This document shows, one piece after another, positions 1 to 5,279 of a stretch of 6,085 bases of DNA (position 1 is its first letter; each line of letters opens with the position of its first letter). Where the stretch lies: positions 1 to 6,085 of the forward strand of contig CANFIL010000074.1 of assembly GCA_947447095.1 (NCBI GenBank), written 5' to 3'. The notes under the pieces were generated by a model. It was not told the DNA's origin. It worked only from the letters and a program-made list of their open reading frames with translations, and did not search any database. The translations under genes and the position numbers were made by a program. The stretch comes from Actinomycetota bacterium. Lineage in GTDB: Bacteria; Actinomycetota; Actinomycetes; S36-B12; UBA5976.

Positions 1-12
1 GGGCTTTTTGTT

Positions 13-270
13 GTGCTGTTGAGGTGGGCTTTCGGTCGAGGTAAGTCGCTTATCGCAGCGCCGGCAACGCCAGGCGATCCTGATCAATACGGACTACTTG
101 TCCCCGTTGCTTCACCAGCAAACTACATCGAAGGTGAAGTCATGCGCAGAACCCTTGAAGATGCAGGAGTTCGATCCAATCTTGCACACACAAACATCGG
201 CCCTCGAGTGATGGTCTGGCCAGTGGACGAGAAGCGCGCGCGAGAAGTGCTTAAACGAGGTCCGCGATAA
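13..270 (+). CDS. Small DUF2007-like protein, start uncertain at window edge
   Basis: A protein of about 85 residues with a basic N-terminus (RWAFGRGK) and a compact alpha/beta core at residues 29-80. The core has the pattern of the DUF2007 family: a strand (LVPVAS), a helix with EGEVMRRTLEDAG, and a strand-helix end (VMVWPVDEKRAREVL). DUF2007 proteins are small and sometimes called putative signal-transducing proteins, but no defined function is known to me. The frame stays open to base 1, so the start could be GTG 13, TTG 19 or outside the window; no ribosome binding site can be judged with so little upstream sequence. The stop codon lies inside the 3' end of the convergent murA (20-bp overlap), so the two genes have no spacer or separate terminator here. 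The coding call is fairly firm because of the family-like core; the family assignment is from memory of the motif. Confidence 0.72.
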   Translation: MLLRWAFGRGKSLIAAPATPGDPDQYGLLVPVASPANYIEGEVMRRTLEDAGVRSNLAHTNIGPRVMVWPVDEKRAREVLKRGPR

Positions 271-1528
271 CGTCGCGAGTGATGTCGGCGCCCAGACGTC
301 GCAATTGCTCTTCGAATTTTACGTAGCCACGATCAATGTGTTCAATGCCGTGAACGGTGGTCTCACCATCGGCAACTAATGCAGCAAGAACGAGTCCAGC
401 GCCAGCACGAATATCCGTTGACTCAACTGGTGCGCTCGATAGTTTCGTACGACCGCGAACCAGCGCATGATGACCATCTGTGCGAACTTCAGCGCCAAGC
501 CGACTCAGCTCTTGAACGAATCGGAAACGGGCCTCAAATAGATTCTCGGTGACCAGTGCAGAGCCTTCAGCAATTGCATTCATAGCGATGAACTGAGGCT
601 GTAAATCTGTCGGAAATCCTGGATACGGAAGCGTGACAATGTCTACCGCGGTTGGGCGTCGATCCATCGAAATCGAAATGCCGTCGGCAATTTCCGTAAC
701 TTGCGCTCCAGCAGCTGTGATCTTTTCCAGCACCAGACTCAAGTTGTTCACGCGAGCGTTATGAATTGCAATTTCACCCTGGGTAATTGCAGCAGCAACT
801 GCCCATGTACCTGCAACGATGCGATCTGGAACTGTCGTGTGGTCTACCGGGTGGAGCACATCCACCCCAGTCACTGTCAGCATCGACGAGCCAATACCGT
901 CGATGTGGGCACCCATCTCGACAAGCATGGTGCAGATATCAACGATTTCAGGTTCGCGAGCTGCGTTATCGATCACGGTCGTTCCGTTTGCCAAAACGCC
1001 AGCCATTAACAAAGTTTCGGTTGCTCCAACGCTCGGAAAATCTAGATAGACATGGGTACCTACGAGTCCACCTGCAGGAGCATGAACGACGAGGTATCCG
1101 TGCTCACTAGTGACACTGCAACCCATGCGCTCAAGTCCGGCAATGTGCATGTCCAGACCGCGTGAACCAATATTGTCGCCACCTGGCAGCGCCACATCCG
1201 CTTCTCCGGTGCGAGCAATCAGCGGCCCAAGTACTGCAATGGACGCACGCATTCGGCGCACGAGATCGTAGTCTGCGCGATGCGTAATTGATTCAGGCAC
1301 AGTGATCGTGACAATTTCTGTGTTGGCGTCGTATTCGACTTCGCAGCCCAGTCGACGCAGAAGCTCAGACATGATCGTGACATCCACAATGTCAGGCACG
1401 CTACGGATGACAGTTTTGCCCGTGGCCAGCAAAGCCACGGCCATTAACTTCAAGCTGCTGTTTTTGGCTCCCGAGACATAGACGTCGCCAACAAGGCGCG
1501 CGCCACCGTTAACTCGAAAGATTTCCAT
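251..1528 (-). CDS. murA: UDP-N-acetylglucosamine 1-carboxyvinyltransferase (MurA), Asp-type active site
   Basis: The first committed cytoplasmic enzyme of peptidoglycan synthesis: it transfers enolpyruvate from PEP to UDP-GlcNAc (EC 2.5.1.7). The 425-residue protein is full length and collinear with known MurA. Visible landmarks are SGAKN with Lys22-Asn23, the arginine region RRMRAS (91-96), the mobile loop PGGDNIGSR (115-123), the catalytic aspartate in PGFPTD (Asp308), the arginine of FEARFRF (334), DIRAGAGLV (Arg374) and HIDRGY (Arg400). The loop residue that is Cys115 in E. coli is Asp118 here (codon at 1175-1177), as in Mycobacterium tuberculosis MurA. That substitution is known to prevent covalent inhibition by fosfomycin while keeping activity. 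The ATG at 1528 is well placed for the N-terminal motif, has no good Shine-Dalgarno, and follows a TAGCCT box by 8 nt, which fits leaderless translation. It is divergent from the adenosyltransferase gene and converges on the small DUF2007-like gene. Confidence 0.97.
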   Translation of the reverse strand: MEIFRVNGGARLVGDVYVSGAKNSSLKLMAVALLATGKTVIRSVPDIVDVTIMSELLRRLGCEVEYDANTEIVTITVPESITHRADYDLVRRMRASIAVLGPLIARTGEADVALPGGDNIGSRGLDMHIAGLERMGCSVTSEHGYLVVHAPAGGLVGTHVYLDFPSVGATETLLMAGVLANGTTVIDNAAREPEIVDICTMLVEMGAHIDGIGSSMLTVTGVDVLHPVDHTTVPDRIVAGTWAVAAAITQGEIAIHNARVNNLSLVLEKITAAGAQVTEIADGISISMDRRPTAVDIVTLPYPGFPTDLQPQFIAMNAIAEGSALVTENLFEARFRFVQELSRLGAEVRTDGHHALVRGRTKLSSAPVESTDIRAGAGLVLAALVADGETTVHGIEHIDRGYVKFEEQLRRLGADITRDVIADLV

Positions 1529-1536
1529 AAGACATA

Positions 1537-1542
1537 AGGCTA
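1537..1542 (-). promoter_or_regulatory. Putative -10 box (TAGCCT) of leaderless murA promoter
   Basis: On the minus strand TAGCCT fits the actinobacterial -10 pattern TANNNT and ends 8 nt before the murA ATG. Transcription would start at or next to the ATG. No Shine-Dalgarno lies at the usual distance and no clear -35 box is visible. This is a pattern match only. Confidence 0.45.
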
Positions 1543-1554
1543 ACGCAGACCCTT

Positions 1555-1564
1555 CCGCGCGCGG
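1555..1564. repeat. Perfect 10-bp GC palindrome between divergent genes
   Basis: CCGCGCGCGG is its own reverse complement and lies in the 65-bp gap between the murA and adenosyltransferase starts, just upstream of both putative -10 boxes. It could be an operator acting on both promoters, but alternating CG runs occur by chance, so regulation is only a possibility. Confidence 0.25.
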
Positions 1565-1581
1565 GTCACCCTAATGCGCTC

Positions 1582-1587
1582 TAGTCT
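1582..1587 (+). promoter_or_regulatory. Putative -10 box (TAGTCT) of leaderless adenosyltransferase promoter
   Basis: TAGTCT fits TANNNT and ends 6 nt before the ATG at 1594, so transcription would begin at the start codon. The bases between contain no Shine-Dalgarno. No clear -35 hexamer is seen. Confidence 0.5.
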
Positions 1588-1593
1588 GGGTAC

Positions 1594-2166
1594 ATGGTCA
1601 ATTTGACGCGGATTTACACGCGAACTGGTGATGACGGCACGACAAATCTTGGGGATATGAGCCGCACTGGCAAGAATGATCCTCGACTTAAGGCCTATGC
1701 CGATGTCGATGAAGCAAACTCGTCAATCGGTTTGGCGATTGCGCAAGGCGCTTTGCGCGATGACCTTAACGAACTGCTCACTGGCATCCAGAATGACCTT
1801 TTCGATCTCGGCGCTGATTTGTGTACTCCAATCATCGATAACCCTTCTCACGAGCCACTGCGCGTAACCGAAGATTATGTGACTCGTCTAGAAGCTGCTT
1901 GCGATAAATACAACGATGAACTCGAAGCGCTTCGTTCATTCATCTTGCCCGGAGGCACACCTGGCGCAGCCCACTTACACGTTGCCCGCACAGTCGCACG
2001 TCGTGCCGAACGAAGCACATGGGCAGCGATCGACATGTATCACGGTGGCATGAATATGCTCACCGCCACTTACCTCAATCGTCTCAGCGACTTGCTATTC
2101 ATTTTGGCTCGAGTAGCCAACAAGGATCGCGGCGACGTGCTGTGGGAACCCGGTCGCAACCGATAA
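1594..2166 (+). CDS. PduO-type cob(I)alamin adenosyltransferase
   Basis: Transfers the 5'-deoxyadenosyl group of ATP to cob(I)alamin, making adenosylcobalamin, the coenzyme of mutases such as methylmalonyl-CoA mutase and of B12-dependent ribonucleotide reductase (EC 2.5.1.17). The 190 residues match the usual PduO-type length. The N-terminal ATP-binding stretch YTRTGDDGTT is at residues 8-17, the conserved DVDEANSSIG at 37-46, FILPGG at 116-121, the arginine-rich helix ARTVARRAER at 131-140, and NRLSDLLFILAR at 162-173. All are hallmarks of the trimeric helical family that includes human MMAB. No active-site loss is apparent. No cobalamin synthesis or B12-dependent gene lies in this window, so its client enzyme is elsewhere. 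The divergent pairing with murA is also known from Mycobacterium tuberculosis (Rv1314c and Rv1315). The ATG at 1594 follows a -10 box by 6 nt and lacks a ribosome binding site. Confidence 0.95.
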   Translation: MVNLTRIYTRTGDDGTTNLGDMSRTGKNDPRLKAYADVDEANSSIGLAIAQGALRDDLNELLTGIQNDLFDLGADLCTPIIDNPSHEPLRVTEDYVTRLEAACDKYNDELEALRSFILPGGTPGAAHLHVARTVARRAERSTWAAIDMYHGGMNMLTATYLNRLSDLLFILARVANKDRGDVLWEPGRNR

Positions 2167-2176
2167 CCGTATAGAC

Positions 2177-2216
2177 ATAAGTAAGGACCTACCGAGATCG
2201 GCAGGTCCTTACTTAT
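2177..2216. terminator. Long hairpin between convergent genes, likely bidirectional terminator
   Basis: Perfect 14-bp arms (ATAAGTAAGGACCT at 2177-2190 and its complement at 2203-2216) are joined by a mismatch and an inner CCG/CGG stem with an AGAT loop. It starts 10 bp after the adenosyltransferase stop and ends 19 bp before the stop of the convergent membrane protein gene, so it can serve both. It lacks a strong T-tract on either side, although each distal arm is fairly T-rich. Confidence 0.8.
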
Positions 2217-2235
2217 TGAGAGGAGAAAACTTCCC

Positions 2236-2790
2236 TTAAGAAGTTGGACTCGTTGATGCACTTGGAGCCACGTTCGGTGCTACTGGAGCTTCAGGACCGC
2301 CTTGCTGATTTGTGCCACTCCAGTTGTCGCCGTCAGGATCGATGCCCATTCCTGGCTGACCTGGCATTGGCTGACCTGGCATTGGCTGACCTGGCATTGG
2401 CTGACCAGGAAGCATCTGCTGTCCTGGCATGCCTTGACCTTGCGCTCCGGGTTGGCCTGGCATCTGCGGTCCGTGCTGACGATGTTTGCCACCGCCATTG
2501 CGATGATCGCCATTAGGATCCATGCCAAAGTTTCCACCATTAGGCCCACCTTGAACTGGACCGTTTAACCCGACTGGTGGCTGATGATGATTGCCTTCCC
2601 CGTTGGTATGGCCCAATGCGTAACCCGATAAACCTGTAATTGCTGACACGCCCACGACAACAAACCATGGCCATTGGCGCTTGCTCAATGGAGCTTCGGT
2701 CGTGGCTGGATCTACCGGCAGTGCTTCGCCGGAAGTCACGAGATTCGACGCTTCAGGGATCTCGGCTACAGGATCGTTCTGTTCAGACAT
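2236..2790 (-). CDS. Single-pass membrane protein with Gly/Pro/Gln-rich repeat domain
   Basis: Not recognised as a named family. The 184 residues show an acidic cytoplasmic N-terminus (1-36), a basic stop (SKR), one membrane segment at about 40-60 (WPWFVVVGVSAITGLSGYALG), then a long low-complexity tail rich in Gly, Pro, Gln, Asn and His that probably lies outside the membrane. The tail carries three exact PMPGQ units at 131-145 inside a wider MPGQ-rich stretch (110-147). It also has two similar acidic motifs, DPNGDHRNG at 91-99 and DPDGDNWSG at 151-159, flanking the repeats. The end is Ser/Thr/Pro/Ala-rich. The ATG at 2790 is supported by an AGAAGG ribosome binding site 8 nt upstream, unlike the apparently leaderless genes nearby. 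The tail suggests a flexible wall-spanning or spacer segment, but no function can be assigned. It is separated by 109 bp from the upstream nucleoside hydrolase gene and probably has its own promoter. Confidence 0.8.
   Translation of the reverse strand: MSEQNDPVAEIPEASNLVTSGEALPVDPATTEAPLSKRQWPWFVVVGVSAITGLSGYALGHTNGEGNHHQPPVGLNGPVQGGPNGGNFGMDPNGDHRNGGGKHRQHGPQMPGQPGAQGQGMPGQQMLPGQPMPGQPMPGQPMPGQPGMGIDPDGDNWSGTNQQGGPEAPVAPNVAPSASTSPTS
2356..2406. repeat. 15-bp tandem repeat, three full copies plus partial
   Basis: The unit CTGACCTGGCATTGG occurs exactly at 2356-2370, 2371-2385 and 2386-2400, followed by the first 6 bases of a fourth copy. On the minus strand it encodes PMPGQ in frame, so gain or loss of a unit changes length without breaking the gene. 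Identical copies suggest recent slippage. Confidence 0.95.
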
Positions 2791-2798
2791 GATGTCCG

Positions 2799-2804
2799 CC
2801 TTCT
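2799..2804 (-). promoter_or_regulatory. Ribosome binding site AGAAGG that fixes the membrane protein start
   Basis: On the minus strand AGAAGG lies 8 nt before the ATG at 2790. It supports this start and shows that this gene, unlike murA and the adenosyltransferase, has a conventional leader. Confidence 0.7.
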
Positions 2805-2837
2805 CGGTTTCTATTTCTCGCGGTCGTCCTTGTGGTC

Positions 2838-2843
2838 AACCTA
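2838..2843 (-). promoter_or_regulatory. Possible -10 box (TAGGTT) of the membrane protein gene
   Basis: TAGGTT on the minus strand fits TANNNT and would give a leader of about 40 nt that includes the AGAAGG site. It lies in the 109-bp gap (2791-2899) after the nucleoside hydrolase stop. No convincing -35 box or terminator is visible in that gap, so readthrough from the upstream unit is also possible. Confidence 0.3.
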
Positions 2844-2899
2844 AGACTGAAGTTACGCAATTAATGTGCGAAAAGATGCAGTCTCATGTTCAGGGAATG

Positions 2900-3850
2900 T
2901 TAAGAACGAAATGGTTCGGCGAGCTTGCTCAACGCACCACGAAGCCGCGAATGGAAGTCATCACCGTCGATGGTCCATGCGACCCAACTATTTCGGCCAA
3001 TTCCACGACGATCACGAGGATCCATCACGGTCATGCCATCAGTCAATTCGCCCTGAGTTTCCACATCAATTGTGGTTTCCTCGAGCATCATGATTCCTGG
3101 CCAAATAGCTTCGGCCATAGCCAATGCATCGTGCTGGTGGGTCATACGTTCGCCATAGAACTGAGAGTAGAAATCCGTGTAGTACTTCATCATCTGTTGG
3201 AATACTTCACCAAACTTGCCATGTGATGCCATCCACTCAAATTCAGTTTCATAGGTCTTCACTGAATGCGTCACATCAAGACCCACCATGACGGTCTTCA
3301 AGCCGCTGGCAAATACAACCTTTGCTGCTTCAGGGTCGTGCCACACGTTGAACTCTGCAACAGGTGTGACGTTGCCCGTCTTTGCAGCGCCACCCATGAT
3401 GATGAATCGCCCGACCATTGGGACAACCTCAGGAAAACGATCAACCATGTGAGCAATGTTTGTCAGCGGTCCAATAGCAACAAGTGTTACTGGTTCTGAG
3501 CTATTGCGAATCTTGTCAGCTAGGAATTCTGGGGCGTCAGTTGAAACGACTTGCGTCGTCGGCTCTGGCAAATCAACACTTGCAAATCCATCGAGACCAT
3601 GAACTGGAGGGTTGCCCGTCTCTTGTTTTGCGCGGGCATATGGCTCGTCATGTCCACTGGCAACGGGAATGTCAGTACGACCAAGGAACTCGAGCAGACG
3701 TAGGGCATTTCGCGTCGTGTTTTCAAGGTTGGTATTACCACCAACTGTTGCGATGCCGATCACTTCTACCTCGGGGCTTCCCAGCGCCAACGCAATAGCA
3801 ATGGCGTCGTCCAGACCCGGATCAGTATCGATGAGTAATGGAATTGGCAT
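2900..3850 (-). CDS. Inosine/uridine-type ribonucleoside hydrolase
   Basis: Hydrolyses the N-glycosidic bond of ribonucleosides to free base and ribose, a cytoplasmic salvage step. The 316 residues match the usual family length. The Ca2+-binding signature DTDPGLDDA is at residues 8-16, Asn39 follows in TVGGNT, GPLTN is at 127-131, the substrate loop MGGAAKTGNVTPVAEFNVWHD spans 152-172 with Asn168 in the position known to touch ribose, and the C-terminal HDALA (His240-Asp241) supplies the general-acid histidine region and a metal ligand. Base preference (purine, pyrimidine or mixed) cannot be told. The ATG shares one base with the TAA of the upstream lipoprotein gene (TAATG), and GGAG lies 8 nt upstream, so translation is probably coupled. 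With the ribokinase two genes upstream it forms a route from nucleosides to ribose 5-phosphate. There is no signal peptide, so substrates must be imported. Confidence 0.93.
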   Translation of the reverse strand: MPIPLLIDTDPGLDDAIAIALALGSPEVEVIGIATVGGNTNLENTTRNALRLLEFLGRTDIPVASGHDEPYARAKQETGNPPVHGLDGFASVDLPEPTTQVVSTDAPEFLADKIRNSSEPVTLVAIGPLTNIAHMVDRFPEVVPMVGRFIIMGGAAKTGNVTPVAEFNVWHDPEAAKVVFASGLKTVMVGLDVTHSVKTYETEFEWMASHGKFGEVFQQMMKYYTDFYSQFYGERMTHQHDALAMAEAIWPGIMMLEETTIDVETQGELTDGMTVMDPRDRRGIGRNSWVAWTIDGDDFHSRLRGALSKLAEPFRS

Positions 3851-4440
3851 TAGTTGATCTCCAGTTCATAGCTAGCGAAAAATGGGGTATTTCCTGCGGT
3901 CGTGCAGAAGTTCCACGGTGACTCGGATTGTGGAACGTCAAGCCCGTACTCCCACGTGTCAGTTGCACCAGTCAACTTGGTCACAACCGCTTTCGTTGCC
4001 TTGGCCGCCTGGCAGTCTTTCGCTGGAAAGTTGTCTGGGTTTGCAGTTCCAATCGAAATATCTAACGTTGCATCAGGACCAATTGTGAGTGATGGTTGCG
4101 CATTTACTGGAGCTGCCACTTCAGCCAAAGTTACAGCATCACCATTGAATAACTTCACTTCTGGTGACCCTTGGATTTCACATGGAACTGAGGAAATATT
4201 CTTCACTTGAATAACTCGATATTCTGTACCAGCTGCACCTTGGCTTTGACCCCATGACAATTCAAGTGCACTTGCCACGTCTGCGCAGGATGCAATATTG
4301 CTAGGGCTAGCAGTTGGGCTAGCCACGTTCGATGACGAGACTGAAGGCGTAGTCGTTACGGAAGAAGAACCACATGCAGACACTCCTAGAATTATCGAGA
4401 TGGCACAGAGAAATCTAAATGGATTGTGCGATGAATTCAT
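3850..4440 (-). CDS. DUF4232-like secreted lipoprotein
   Basis: A 196-residue protein with a basic/hydrophobic signal peptide (1-22, FRFLCAISIILGVSA) and the lipobox GVSAC, making Cys23 the lipidated residue. A Ser/Thr/Pro linker covers about 24-50. The domain from Cys52 on has the DUF4232 pattern: a Gly-Ala-Ala-Gly-Thr turn (68-72), VIQVKNISSVPCEIQGSPEV (76-95), and later Cys143 and Cys179, giving four cysteines that could form two disulfides. DUF4232 occurs mainly in actinobacterial exported proteins and its function is unknown. The same frame extends upstream to an ATG at 4506, but that would put 22 charged residues before the signal peptide. The ATG at 4440 has a strong AAGGAG 7 nt upstream and is preferred. 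The gene starts inside the ribokinase gene (26-nt overlap) and ends in a TAATG overlap with the nucleoside hydrolase, so all three are probably co-translated. Confidence 0.87.
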   Translation of the reverse strand: MNSSHNPFRFLCAISIILGVSACGSSSVTTTPSVSSSNVASPTASPSNIASCADVASALELSWGQSQGAAGTEYRVIQVKNISSVPCEIQGSPEVKLFNGDAVTLAEVAAPVNAQPSLTIGPDATLDISIGTANPDNFPAKDCQAAKATKAVVTKLTGATDTWEYGLDVPQSESPWNFCTTAGNTPFFASYELEIN

Positions 4441-5260
4441 CAACCTGCTCCTTAGTTGGCATTCCTGATTGAGCCCCATGGGCCAAAGTGGAGAGTGAAG
4501 CCGCATAAACGGCTCGCTCGAGTGACTCCTGCAAACTTAATCCCGATGTGATTCCGACTGCGAATGCGCCAACAAACGTGTCACCAGCACCCACTGTGTC
4601 TACTGCTGCGACCTTCGGCGGTGTAGCACGTGCTGCCACTTCCCCATCCTGATAGGCGATAACCTCGCCGCCACCCGCAGTCACAACCACGACACCAAGA
4701 GTTGGCTTGCCATAGCTGTCAAACTCGTACTCATTGACGATCAGTACATCGATTCGCTTCAGAAGTTCGTCAGGCATTTCGCGAACTGGCGCCGCATTAA
4801 CAATCAGCGTTCCGTTGCATGCCGCAGCAGCCTCAAGCATCGCTGATACAGGGATCTCGTTTTGCATCACCACCGCGTCTGCTTCACCAACTGCACCAGT
4901 ATCGACAACAACTGCATCATTGGCGCCTTTAGCGATCACGATTTGATTCTCGCCAGATTCCTCAACCATGACCAAGGCAATACTCGTAGGCCTATCAACG
5001 CGCGCAACTGATTGCAGATCCACGCCTGCAGCCTCGAGATTGAACAGCGCCATTCGACCTGGTTCGTCATTCCCAACTGCGGCGTGCATCGAGACTCGTC
5101 CACCCATACGAGCAGCAGCTACCGCCTGATTCGCACCTTTACCGCCAGGAAACCATTCCGGCTCACCACCCGCAACTGTCTCGCCACGCCCTGGCAGAGC
5201 AGGCATGCGAATAAACATGTCGGCGTTAATACTTCCGACCACAGCGATGTGGGTACTCAT
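4415..5260 (-). CDS. rbsK: Ribokinase (PfkB family), shorter than usual
   Basis: Phosphorylates D-ribose to ribose 5-phosphate with ATP in the cytoplasm (EC 2.7.1.15). Signatures in order: GSINAD at 9-14, GGKGANQAVAAARMG at 39-53, MQNE at 132-135 (the Glu corresponds to the ribose-contacting Glu143 of E. coli), NAAP at 155-158, NE at 176-177, and DTVGAGDTFVGAF at 221-233 with catalytic base Asp227. The end GAQSGMPT (262-269) resembles the K+-site region of ribokinases. These favour ribokinase over other PfkB sugar or nucleoside kinases. At 281 residues it is shorter than the roughly 309 of the E. coli enzyme. About 18 residues are missing between NE (176) and VVVTAGGG (190-197), a helical region in the family, and a few more before NAAP. 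The frame is intact and catalytic motifs are present, so it is probably active. It starts 19 bp after the upstream edge gene, with its own likely promoter, and overlaps the lipoprotein gene by 26 nt. Confidence 0.92.
   Translation of the reverse strand: MSTHIAVVGSINADMFIRMPALPGRGETVAGGEPEWFPGGKGANQAVAAARMGGRVSMHAAVGNDEPGRMALFNLEAAGVDLQSVARVDRPTSIALVMVEESGENQIVIAKGANDAVVVDTGAVGEADAVVMQNEIPVSAMLEAAAACNGTLIVNAAPVREMPDELLKRIDVLIVNEYEFDSYGKPTLGVVVVTAGGGEVIAYQDGEVAARATPPKVAAVDTVGAGDTFVGAFAVGITSGLSLQESLERAVYAASLSTLAHGAQSGMPTKEQVDEFIAQSI
4448..4453 (-). promoter_or_regulatory. Ribosome binding site AAGGAG that decides the lipoprotein start
   Basis: On the minus strand AAGGAG sits 7 nt before the ATG at 4440, inside the 3' end of the ribokinase gene. 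It makes 4440 a far better start than the upstream in-frame ATG at 4506. Confidence 0.8.
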
Positions 5261-5266
5261 AGTTCA

Positions 5267-5272
5267 ACCCTA
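5267..5272 (-). promoter_or_regulatory. Putative -10 box (TAGGGT) of leaderless ribokinase promoter
   Basis: TAGGGT on the minus strand fits TANNNT and ends exactly 6 nt before the ATG at 5260, with no Shine-Dalgarno between. A TTGACG (5294-5299, minus) lies upstream, but with a 21-nt spacer it is a poor -35 candidate. If real, the promoter drives the ribokinase-lipoprotein-hydrolase unit independently of the upstream gene. Confidence 0.5.
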
Positions 5273-5279
5273 ACGGGCG

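Noticed and set aside
1..12. GGGC followed by a T-run at the left edge, resembling a terminator tail
   Set aside because: Only the distal part would be in the window and no stem can be seen; it may also be coding sequence of the first gene.
701..1110. Plus-strand open frames inside murA
   Set aside because: They lie antisense to a fully conserved MurA, overlap each other in different frames and show no protein-like pattern.
2244..2568. Plus-strand open frames with LTWHW or LADLA repeats
   Set aside because: They are out-of-frame readings of the 15-bp repeat on the strand opposite the membrane protein gene, with no ribosome binding site of their own.
2856..2870. Short inverted repeat (CGCA...TGCG) downstream of the nucleoside hydrolase gene
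   Set aside because: The stem is only about 4 bp with no T-tract, too weak to call a terminator.
4306..4326. Repeated GGGCTAGC palindromic words in the lipoprotein gene
   Set aside because: They encode the Ser/Ala/Pro/Thr linker after the lipidated cysteine and are explained by low-complexity coding sequence.
4441..4506. N-terminal extension of the lipoprotein to an upstream in-frame ATG at 4506
   Set aside because: It would place 22 extra, partly charged residues before the signal peptide and deepen the overlap with ribokinase, whereas the ATG at 4440 has AAGGAG at ideal spacing.
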